DNA of 39,333 nt from Clostridia bacterium (GTDB taxonomy: Bacteria; Bacillota; Clostridia; Oscillospirales; Acutalibacteraceae). Shown here in pieces: positions 33,299 through 39,333 of the stretch. The number at the start of each line of letters is the position of its first letter. Position 1 is the stretch's first letter. The stretch lies in NCBI GenBank assembly GCA_900772705.1, contig CAAGRQ010000240.1, positions 1-39,333 on the forward strand. Reading direction: 5' to 3'. The translations under genes were made by a program, and so were the position numbers. The notes below the pieces were generated by a model. That model worked only from the letters and a program-made list of their open reading frames with translations, was not told where the DNA came from and ran no database searches.

Positions 33299-34351
33299 AT
33301 GAAAAAGAGATTTAAGGCGATTATTGCAATTATGATGGTTTTGGTAATGAGCGTTTCGTTCTTTGCCTGCTCAAAAAAAGAGGAGGAACCTACCGAGACC
33401 ACAACCGAGTCTACCACTGTCTATATCCCTCCGACCAACCCGTTTACGGGCAATGAAATTTCGGAGTCCGCAGACGGCAAGAGACCTGTTGCGATAGTTG
33501 TTGAAAATCACAGTGACGCTCGTCCGCAGTTCGGCATCGGTTCTGCCGATATTACCTGCGAGGGTGAAGTAGAGGGCGGTATCAGCCGTATGCTTTGGGT
33601 ATATGCGGATTCTTCGGCAATTCCCGATGAGGTGGGTCCTCTTCGCAGTGCAAGACCGAGTTTTGTTGAATTCAGTCAGTTCTTTGACGCAGTATTTATT
33701 CATTGGGGCGGCTCTCACAGTAAGGGCAATTATGTCGGCGGTTACGAAACCATCAGTGCAAACGGCGTTGACGATATTGACGGAATGAACGGCGGCGCAC
33801 TTTTCGGCAGAAATAAAACACGCCGTGTTTCCTCCGAGCATACAGGCGTAATGTACGCTAAGGAACTTGACGGAGTTATGGACGGTAAGGGCTACCGTAA
33901 GGAGATTAATAAGGATAATATTGTGGCTCTTGATTTTAACGAGAACGCAACACCTGCCGGCGAAACACCCGCAAGCGGCGTTAATGTTAAGTTTTCATCA
34001 CGCACCGACACCAGAAAATTCACATTCTCCTCGGACGACTCAAAGTATCATACCAATGATTGGGACACCGATGTCTCGTTTGAAAATCTCATTCTCCTCA
34101 AGGCAGATTCGACCTATATTACCGCTCCGTATAAGAATTCCAGCACTACATACTTGAATTACAGCTGGACTTCAGGCAGCGGCACATATGTCTCCGACGG
34201 TAAGGCTTGCGACATTACATGGTCCGTAACCGACGGAAAACTTTCGATTAAGGACTCTATGGGCTCCGCCATTTCGCTTAATAAGGGACAGTCCTATATC
34301 GGATTTGTTTCTGCAAACCACGAGGGAAGCGTTGATTGCCTTAGCGAATAA
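33299..34351 (+). CDS. YerB-like lipoprotein (DUF3048)
   Basis: 350 residues. A lipoprotein signal peptide ends SFFAC, with the lipidated Cys at residue 24, followed by an acidic/threonine-rich linker (EEEPTETTTEST). The body has the DUF3048 features RPVAIVVENHSDARPQFG, a glycine-rich EGEVEGGISRMLW, GPLRSARPSFVEFSQ and GGSHSKG, and a C-terminal beta-rich domain. The family, typified by YerB, is extracytoplasmic; its biochemical role is not established. The gene is flanked by its own promoter and a strong terminator. Confidence 0.85.
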   Translation: MKKRFKAIIAIMMVLVMSVSFFACSKKEEEPTETTTESTTVYIPPTNPFTGNEISESADGKRPVAIVVENHSDARPQFGIGSADITCEGEVEGGISRMLWVYADSSAIPDEVGPLRSARPSFVEFSQFFDAVFIHWGGSHSKGNYVGGYETISANGVDDIDGMNGGALFGRNKTRRVSSEHTGVMYAKELDGVMDGKGYRKEINKDNIVALDFNENATPAGETPASGVNVKFSSRTDTRKFTFSSDDSKYHTNDWDTDVSFENLILLKADSTYITAPYKNSSTTYLNYSWTSGSGTYVSDGKACDITWSVTDGKLSIKDSMGSAISLNKGQSYIGFVSANHEGSVDCLSE

Positions 34352-34366
34352 CTAAAATAAAATATC

Positions 34367-34406
34367 AAACGCAACGGATTTTATGTGAGTCCGTTGCGTT
34401 TTTTGT
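34367..34406 (+). terminator. Strong intrinsic terminator after the YerB-like gene
   Basis: AAACGCAACGGA pairs with TCCGTTGCGTTT across an 11-base loop, then TTTT. Confidence 0.92.
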
Positions 34407-34511
34407 GTTGTTAAACTTTATACTATATTACGAATATGTAAGATGACTTTAATCTTATTGTAACAATATAGATGTATAATCACCTCATAAAAGATGATGA
34501 GGGGTGATTAT

Positions 34512-35522
34512 ATGAATTTTGAATATAAAAAGGCAGTAAAGGACTGCGTAAAAATTATTGCGTTTTTGCTCGCTTTTTTGCTTGTGCTTGAGGGTTTGTC
34601 GCTTTCTGTTTTGTCGGGCAGAAACGCCGCAAAGTTCAGTTCTAAACTCAGAGACGCTTATTCCTTTGTTGATGAGCCGAAGGACACTATCCAGATTGCC
34701 TGCGTGGGTAACAGCAATATGTATTCGGGATTTGTTCCGTTTACCCTTTGGGACGAGTACGGTTATACCGCAACCGTTTGCGCTTCTCCGAAACAGTCGG
34801 TTACGCAGTCACTCGGTCTTATCGAAAAAGTGTACGAAAATCAAACGCCCGATCTTGTTCTTGTCGAGACCGATATGTTCTATGATAATTATCCTCAGAC
34901 CGACAGAAAAAGAGGCAGTCTGCGTTCTTCAAAGTTGAGTCTCTCCTCTGTGATAGACAGCGCAAAACCCGATTATTTTGAGGACGGCGTGCGTAATGTG
35001 TTTTCCGCTTTTGTGTTTCATAACAGGTGGAAAAAGGCGGCAGTGCATAACGAAGGCTCGTTTATTCAAGCTCATGGCTACCGTTACTCCAAGACGGTTT
35101 ATACAATCAAAGCGGTCAATTATATGCTCACAAGTACCGACAGCGAGGACATTGCGAAAAAAAGAATTTCCGAGATTGATAAACTTGTTTCCTATTGCAG
35201 AAAAAAGGGTTCAACCGTTGTCTTTGTTACAATGCCGTCGGTTAACGGCTGGGACTCCGAGCGTCACAATGCGGTTGAGGCTTATGCAAAAAAGAACGGT
35301 ATAGACTACATAGATTTGAATAATAATTACGGCGAGGTCGGCATAGATATGCAAAATGCATTTCGTGACGCAGGTACTCACCTTAATTATGACAGTGCAA
35401 AAAAGGTGACTGTTTATCTCGGCTCTTTGATTAAAAAGACGGGTCTGCTCGAATCCAGAACAAATGACCCTGAATATTCCTACTGGACGCAGGACTCCGA
35501 AAATTTCAAAAATTCAATATAA
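34512..35522 (+). CDS. Membrane-anchored SGNH/GDSL-like protein
   Basis: 336 residues from ATG 34512, placed after AGGGGTGATT; an ATG pair at 34494 lacks a ribosome site. One N-terminal membrane helix (about 10-38) anchors an extracellular domain. ACVGNSNMYSGF resembles the first block of SGNH hydrolases, with Ser in GNSN. A C-terminal DAGTHLNYDSAKK supplies the Asp-xx-His pair. PDLVLVETDMFYD lies between. This arrangement resembles DltD- and AlgJ-like proteins that move acyl groups to or from cell-envelope polymers, but the substrate is unknown. The gene stands alone, without dlt or polysaccharide neighbours. Confidence 0.6.
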   Translation: MNFEYKKAVKDCVKIIAFLLAFLLVLEGLSLSVLSGRNAAKFSSKLRDAYSFVDEPKDTIQIACVGNSNMYSGFVPFTLWDEYGYTATVCASPKQSVTQSLGLIEKVYENQTPDLVLVETDMFYDNYPQTDRKRGSLRSSKLSLSSVIDSAKPDYFEDGVRNVFSAFVFHNRWKKAAVHNEGSFIQAHGYRYSKTVYTIKAVNYMLTSTDSEDIAKKRISEIDKLVSYCRKKGSTVVFVTMPSVNGWDSERHNAVEAYAKKNGIDYIDLNNNYGEVGIDMQNAFRDAGTHLNYDSAKKVTVYLGSLIKKTGLLESRTNDPEYSYWTQDSENFKNSI

Positions 35523-35541
35523 GTATAAATGAATATAAAAG

Positions 35542-35571
35542 AAAAAAGCATCGCCGATGCGATGCTTTTTC
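35542..35571. terminator. Bidirectional terminator between the SGNH gene and the tRNAs
   Basis: AAAAAGCATCGC-CGAT-GCGATGCTTTTT, flanked by A on one side and T on the other, so it works on both strands. It ends the + SGNH gene and the - tRNA operon. Confidence 0.9.
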
Positions 35572-35578
35572 TTGCTTT

Positions 35579-35653
35579 TGGTGACCCGGACGGGAATTGA
35601 ACCCGTGTTACCGCCGTGAAAGGGCGGTGTCTTAACCTCTTGACCACCGGGCC
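35579..35653 (-). tRNA. tRNA-Glu (anticodon TTC)
   Basis: 75 bases with encoded CCA. The acceptor arms GGCCCGG/CCGGGTC (one G-T pair), the anticodon loop CTTTCAC between CCGCC and GGCGG, and the T loop TTCAATT between CGGG and CCCG are all visible. It lies five bases after tRNA-Met in the same transcript. Confidence 0.96.
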
Positions 35654-35658
35654 TAAGG

Positions 35659-35735
35659 TGGTGGCTTTAACTGGATTCGAACCAGTGACACTGCGGGTAT
35701 GAACCGCATGCTCTAGCCAACTGAGCTATAAAGCC
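35659..35735 (-). tRNA. tRNA-Met, elongator type (anticodon CAT)
   Basis: 77 bases with encoded CCA. The acceptor GGCTTTA pairs perfectly with TAAAGCC. The D arm is GCTCAGTTGGCTAGAGC, the anticodon loop TTCATAC sits between TGCGG and CCGCA, and the T arm is ACTGG-TTCGAAT-CCAGT. A perfect first acceptor pair excludes an initiator. The loop TTCATAC fits elongator Met better than the lysidine-modified Ile tRNA, which usually has CTCATAA. Confidence 0.93.
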
Positions 35736-35754
35736 ATTTTGACTTGCAAGCAAG

Positions 35755-35783
35755 ATTATATATTATTATCAATTAAATGTCAA
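35755..35783 (-). promoter_or_regulatory. Consensus SigA promoter of the tRNA operon
   Basis: Minus-strand TTGACA, 17 bases, TATAAT, 20 bases from the tRNA-Met 5' end: a perfect promoter as expected for stable RNA. Confidence 0.88.
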
Positions 35784-35840
35784 CACTTTTTTCAAATTTA
35801 TCTTTTATTGTAAAAAAATTATGAAATGATATACATTTGT

Positions 35841-35869
35841 TTGACATAAATTACTCTTAGTGTTAGTAT
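35841..35869 (+). promoter_or_regulatory. Promoter for lexA
   Basis: TTGACA, 17 bases, TAGTAT. No clear Gram-positive LexA box (CGAACNNNNGTTCG) is seen around it, although lexA is usually autoregulated. Confidence 0.6.
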
Positions 35870-35948
35870 ATACTTGTCATATATTATTATTTAGTATATT
35901 ATGTATCTGATGTAAATAATAATATAAAATATTTTTTAAGGTGAGAAA

Positions 35949-36539
35949 ATGAAACAGCTTAGCGCAAGACAAAAGCAGTGCCTTGAATTTATCAAGGAGT
36001 ATGTTGAAGAACGAGGCGTAGCCCCGACCGTCAGGGAGATAGAAAAGGAAATGGGCTATATGTCTCCGTCGTCCGCTCAGTATGTACTCAATAAACTTGA
36101 GGAGTACGGATATATCGAGCGTGATTCTATGATGAAAAGGACTATCAGACTCAAGCATTATGACACAAAGGCTTATCAAATTCCGCTTGTCGGTACGGTT
36201 ACCGCAGGTAAACCGATTTTGGCTGTTGAGAGCATAGAGGAGTATATTCCCGTTCCCGTAAAGAATAAGGGAAAGAATATGTTTGCCCTTAAGGTAAAGG
36301 GCGATTCTATGATAAACGCCGCTATTCTCGACGGCGATATTGTGGTTGTTGAGCAGACTCCCGTTGCACAAAACGGCGAGATTGTCGTTGCGCTTATTGA
36401 GGACGAGGCTACCGTTAAAAGATTTTATAAGGAAAACGGTCATTTTAGACTTCAGCCGGAGAATGACGCATATGAGCCGATTATTGTTAATGAGGTTGCG
36501 ATTCTCGGTAAGGTAAATATGGTAGTTCGTACATATTAA
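35949..36539 (+). CDS. lexA: LexA repressor
   Basis: 196 residues. The N-terminal winged helix-turn-helix (PTVREIEKEMGYMSPSSAQ, about 26-44) binds operator DNA. The self-cleavage site is Ala86-Gly87 (TVTAGKP), and the catalytic dyad is Ser120 (KGDSM) and Lys157 (TVKRF). LexA represses DNA-damage genes until RecA filaments trigger self-cleavage. All catalytic residues are intact. The start follows AAGGTGAG. Confidence 0.95.
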   Translation: MKQLSARQKQCLEFIKEYVEERGVAPTVREIEKEMGYMSPSSAQYVLNKLEEYGYIERDSMMKRTIRLKHYDTKAYQIPLVGTVTAGKPILAVESIEEYIPVPVKNKGKNMFALKVKGDSMINAAILDGDIVVVEQTPVAQNGEIVVALIEDEATVKRFYKENGHFRLQPENDAYEPIIVNEVAILGKVNMVVRTY

Positions 36540-36585
36540 AAGCCTTGATTATATTGTTTTTACAGTTGTTTGGAGGAATTTTGTA

Positions 36586-37404
36586 ATGAGCGAATGCAGT
36601 CACGATTGCTCAAATTGTTCAAGTAATTGCAGTGAAAGAGAAAAACCGCAGAGTTTTCTTCAGCCGATGAACGAACACTCAAATATTAAAAAAGTTATCG
36701 GTGTTGTTTCCGGTAAGGGCGGAGTGGGCAAAAGCCTTGTCAGTTGTCTGCTTGCCTCGAAATGCCGCAAGGCAGGACTTAAAGTCGGCATTCTCGACGC
36801 CGATATTACAGGCCCTTCGGTGCCTAAAAGTTTCGGTATAACCGAAAGGGCTATGCAGGACGAAACAGGTCTGCTCCCCACCGTAACAAAAAGCGGAATT
36901 AAACTTATGAGTATTAATCTTCTGCTTGAGGATGTAAATTCTCCCGTGGTGTGGAGAGGTCCGGTTATCAGCGGAGTTATTCAGCAGTTTTGGACGGATG
37001 TTAATTGGGGCGAACTTGATTACCTCTTTGTTGATATGCCGCCCGGAACAGGCGATGTTGCACTTACCGTTTTTCAGTCGCTTCCCGTTGACGGTATCGT
37101 TATCGTTTCCACTCCGCAGGATTTGGTTAAAATGATAGTCAATAAAGCGTATAATATGGCTAAGATGATGAATGTGCCCGTGCTCGGTCTTGTTGAAAAT
37201 ATGAGTTATTACGAATGTCCCGATTGCGGTAAAAGAGTCAGTATTTTCGGCGAAAGCCAAATTGATGAAACCGCAAAGGAACTCGGCGTTCCCGTGCTTG
37301 CAAAGTTGCCGATTAATCCCGATGTCGCAAAACTTGTTGATGAGGGCAGGGCAGATGAGATAGAGGCGAGCGAGCTTGACGGTTTTGTTAAGGCTCTGCT
37401 GTAA
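36586..37404 (+). CDS. Mrp/NBP35-family P-loop ATPase, Fe-S cluster carrier
   Basis: 272 residues. The deviant Walker A GKGGVGKS is at 43-50, then DADITGPS and the FVDMPPGTGD Walker B region. A CPDC pair near residues 211-214 is where family members hold a bridging Fe-S cluster. The N terminus has an extra cysteine cluster (C4, C8, C11, C15), as in NBP35-type proteins. It probably assembles or transfers Fe-S clusters; this window alone encodes many Fe-S proteins that would need them. GGAGG precedes the ATG. Confidence 0.92.
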   Translation: MSECSHDCSNCSSNCSEREKPQSFLQPMNEHSNIKKVIGVVSGKGGVGKSLVSCLLASKCRKAGLKVGILDADITGPSVPKSFGITERAMQDETGLLPTVTKSGIKLMSINLLLEDVNSPVVWRGPVISGVIQQFWTDVNWGELDYLFVDMPPGTGDVALTVFQSLPVDGIVIVSTPQDLVKMIVNKAYNMAKMMNVPVLGLVENMSYYECPDCGKRVSIFGESQIDETAKELGVPVLAKLPINPDVAKLVDEGRADEIEASELDGFVKALL

Positions 37405-37415
37405 AGGAGAATAAG

Positions 37416-37916
37416 ATGCCAAAGAGAGAGAATTATATTTCGTGGGATGAATATTTTATGGGCGTTTCTCTGCTTTCGTCTATGAGAAGCAAGGACCCCA
37501 GCACTCAGGTCGGCGCTTGTATAGTAAGCGATGATAATAAAATTATGTCGGTCGGCTATAACGGCTTTCCGAGAGGTTGCAGTGATGATGAGTTTCCGTG
37601 GGAGAGAACCGGCGAGCATTCTAACGATACAAAGTATCCGTTTGTCTGCCACGCAGAACTTAATGCCATTCTTAACGCAGGCGGTCATAATCTTTCGGGC
37701 TCCAGAATTTTCGTTGCGCTTTTTCCGTGTAACGAATGTGCAAAGTCAATTATTCAAAGCGGCATAAAAGAGGTTGTGTATATCTCGGATAAGTACGCAG
37801 ACAGCGAGGGTACTCGTGCAAGCAAGCGTATGCTTAATGCCGCAGGTGTAAAGCTTACAAAGTTCAAGTCCGATAATAAAGAGATAAAAATATCATTCAA
37901 CGAGGAAGACATTTAA
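37416..37916 (+). CDS. Deoxycytidylate (dCMP) deaminase
   Basis: 166 residues. Zinc and catalytic residues are His79 and Glu81 in CHAELNAIL, and Cys105 and Cys108 in PCNEC. SKDPSTQVGACIV and GYNGFPRGCSDDEFPW are typical of dCMP deaminases and ComEB-like proteins. The enzyme makes dUMP for thymidylate synthesis. It starts 12 bases after the Mrp gene and its stop overlaps the next start (TAATG). Confidence 0.92.
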   Translation: MPKRENYISWDEYFMGVSLLSSMRSKDPSTQVGACIVSDDNKIMSVGYNGFPRGCSDDEFPWERTGEHSNDTKYPFVCHAELNAILNAGGHNLSGSRIFVALFPCNECAKSIIQSGIKEVVYISDKYADSEGTRASKRMLNAAGVKLTKFKSDNKEIKISFNEEDI

Positions 37917-38521
37917 TGAAGGCAGATATTTATGATTTCGACAAAACGATAGTGCCCTTTGACAGCGGTTCGCTTTTCGTATTCTACTGTATGATTCATT
38001 ATCCGTGGTGCATTTTGCTCGAGGTGCCTATTCTTTTGGTTACCGGATCGCTTATGCTCACCGGCATAATTTCTTTCACTCGGTTTAAGAAAAGTTGCTA
38101 TCTCTTTATCCCTCTTATTCCGCTCAAAAAAGCGGTTAATAAATTTTGGGACAGATATATATCAAAGGTGAATCCTTGGTTTTATGACAGAAAAAGGTAC
38201 AGTATTGTCATAAGCGCAAGTCCTGATTTTCTTTTGAACGAGGTTGCAAAAAGGCTTAATTTTGACGAAATTATATCTACCCGCCATAATCCCAAAACGG
38301 GAGTAATTATCGGCAAAAATTGTCGTGGTGAGGAAAAAATAAAGAGGCTTTACGCCGTGCATAAGCCTGAGGAACTGGAAGTTGTTGATGTTTACTCGGA
38401 CTCCTATAAGCACGATAAGTATATTTTTTCTCTTGCTCACGGCAAATGTTATCATATCGAAAAAGGCAAAAAGGTGCCGTTTGATTTTGATGATGTTTAT
38501 AATAAAGGAAAGAATAGTTAA
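37916..38521 (+). CDS. HAD-superfamily phosphatase (IB type)
   Basis: 201 residues. Motif I is DFDKT with nucleophile Asp7 and Asp9, motif II is ISASPDFL, and the last motif is SDSYKHDKY. It therefore belongs with phosphoserine-phosphatase-like HAD enzymes. The cap region (about 22-50) is strongly hydrophobic (PWCILLEVPILLV), which suggests membrane contact and a lipid-phosphate or other membrane substrate, though that is inference. It is translationally coupled on both sides by one-base overlaps. Confidence 0.82.
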   Translation: MKADIYDFDKTIVPFDSGSLFVFYCMIHYPWCILLEVPILLVTGSLMLTGIISFTRFKKSCYLFIPLIPLKKAVNKFWDRYISKVNPWFYDRKRYSIVISASPDFLLNEVAKRLNFDEIISTRHNPKTGVIIGKNCRGEEKIKRLYAVHKPEELEVVDVYSDSYKHDKYIFSLAHGKCYHIEKGKKVPFDFDDVYNKGKNS

Positions 38522-39333
38522 TGAAAAGAAATTTAGTATATGTTCTTTTGGTGCTGGCTTTGACCGCAGGTTCCGTGTTCGGCGCTTATCTTATTGCGGA
38601 CAAGGCGTCACGAACCGACCTGTCTCTTAAAACGACCGCTTCTCAGGCAGCCGAAACCGAAAAACCGGGCGAGCGTGTTTTGATTGCGGAGGATAACGAT
38701 AAGGATTATCATTTCTATAAGCAGGACGATAAGGTCGTTATGACTCATTCCGACAGGGAATATACCTTTGATAATTGGGGCGACGGACTTATGCTCGAGC
38801 CTGCAAAACTTATCGTTAAGGATGTTGACGGCGATGACGAGGACGAGCCTGTTATCCAGGTTGCCGCCTATGAATACGAAAATGAAATATATCACAGCGT
38901 TTATGTTCTTAATCATTATGTGAACGCAATCGGTGAGAGCGCATATAAGGTGAACGCCATCACCCCGACCAGTGCAGTCAATCTTTTTGATTCAAAGGTT
39001 AAGATGGAACTTACTCAGGATAAATCCTGCCTCAAAAACGGAATTTTTGCAGCCTGTCATATAAACGATACGGTCGAATATGACAGAGACACCGGAATTC
39101 CGAAAAAATATTATTATATGTTCAAAACGTTGTCGGATGGAAACGGCGGATATAAAAAAACGAGCGGCTGGACTAAAGGCAGAGCGGATTGTACTCTTAA
39201 CGATGAAAATGAAAATAATATTTTTGCCATTGCCACTTTTCCGGTTATAGTTTTATATTGCTTTCGGGAACATGTACTTGATCTTCTCACAAGACCAGAT
39301 ATACCAGTCTGGCACATTGTGGGCAATCATCTC
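38521..39333 (+). CDS. Hypothetical secreted or membrane-anchored protein, 3' truncated
   Basis: The frame is open from ATG 38521 to the window end, but credible sequence stops near base 39258 (about 246 residues), where an unrelated fragment begins. The N terminus has a membrane helix (NLVYVLLVLALTAG), which is a signal peptide or an anchor. A Thr/Ala/Glu-rich linker follows, then a beta-rich domain with acidic runs (DVDGDDEDEP) and many Tyr residues. I do not recognise the family. It overlaps the HAD gene by one base and is likely the last visible gene of that operon. Confidence 0.65.
   Translation, partial: MKRNLVYVLLVLALTAGSVFGAYLIADKASRTDLSLKTTASQAAETEKPGERVLIAEDNDKDYHFYKQDDKVVMTHSDREYTFDNWGDGLMLEPAKLIVKDVDGDDEDEPVIQVAAYEYENEIYHSVYVLNHYVNAIGESAYKVNAITPTSAVNLFDSKVKMELTQDKSCLKNGIFAACHINDTVEYDRDTGIPKKYYYMFKTLSDGNGGYKKTSGWTKGRADCTLNDENENNIFAIATFPVIVLYCFREHVLDLLTRPDIPVWHIVGNHL
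39259..39333 (-). pseudogene. polC: Fragment of DNA polymerase III PolC, probably an assembly junction
   Basis: Read on the minus strand from 39333, 25 codons give a segment containing VPDWYIWSCEKIKYMFPKA, a highly conserved stretch of PolC that normally continues HAAAYV. Here the match stops abruptly after KA and a TAA follows two codons later. It lies opposite the end of the previous gene, so the two cannot both be intact. A misjoined contig end is more likely than a true gene remnant. Confidence 0.7.

Noticed and set aside
35659..35735. Initiator tRNA-fMet or lysidine tRNA-Ile for the CAT anticodon gene
   Set aside because: The first acceptor pair is perfect, which excludes an initiator, and the TTCATAC loop fits elongator Met rather than Ile2.
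35800..35948. LexA operator (SOS box) upstream of lexA
   Set aside because: No CGAACNNNNGTTCG-like site could be found; AT-rich near-matches were too poor to claim.
39114..39326. 70-codon open frame on the minus strand near the window end
   Set aside because: It is in a different frame from the PolC match and crosses the suspected junction; it shows no protein character.
1..39333. CRISPR array, prophage, insertion sequence or rRNA
   Set aside because: No regularly spaced direct repeats, phage genes, transposases or rRNA signatures were seen on either strand.

Overview
This is chromosomal DNA of moderate GC from a Gram-positive anaerobe, most likely a Clostridia member of the Oscillospiraceae/Ruminococcus type. 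The evidence is a spore-specific SpoIVB protease, LexA and ZapA of Firmicutes type, TTGACA-17-TATAAT promoters, AGGAGG-type ribosome binding sites, dockerin-like tails on secreted proteins, and a PolC fragment at one end. It looks like a metagenomic contig: the first gene lacks its start and the last 75 bases are an unrelated gene fragment. I see no rRNA, CRISPR array, prophage or insertion sequence.

Layout. Bases 1-9019 (+) encode three secreted proteins: a very large Ig-like/FIVAR repeat protein and two leucine-rich-repeat proteins ending in a half dockerin. Bases 9112-13066 (-) hold a housekeeping group: zapA, a U32 peptidase-family RNA hydroxylase-like gene, maf and a PHP phosphoesterase. 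Bases 13189-16980 (+) hold an alpha-galactosidase, a DAHP synthase and a DUF3877-like gene. Bases 17106-29875 (+) are a fermentation/redox island. Bases 29965-30699 encode a ZIP metal transporter. Bases 30697-31044 hold a probable type I toxin-antitoxin locus: a 24-residue membrane peptide and a convergent antisense RNA. Then come yebC (-), spoIVB, a YerB-like lipoprotein, an SGNH-like protein, two tRNAs (-), lexA, an Mrp-type ATPase, dCMP deaminase, a HAD phosphatase and a truncated hypothetical gene.

The central observation is the redox island. A malate dehydrogenase-like enzyme (LDH fold with Arg at the specificity position) and fumarase are followed by an almost gapless nine-gene run: hdrB, hdrC, hdrA, mvhD/flxD, two Fe-S proteins, a FAD/NAD(P)/[2Fe-2S] reductase (together Hdr-Flx), and then a fumarate reductase Fe-S subunit and flavoprotein with no membrane anchor. 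A YidE/AspT-type carrier related to the succinate exporter SucE follows. I infer a soluble, NADH-driven and possibly electron-bifurcating fumarate reductase, in which fumarate takes the high-potential electrons that heterodisulfide takes in methanogens while ferredoxin is reduced. The genes would then form one route: oxaloacetate -> malate -> fumarate -> succinate -> export. The gene families are well supported. The joint complex and the bifurcation are inference.
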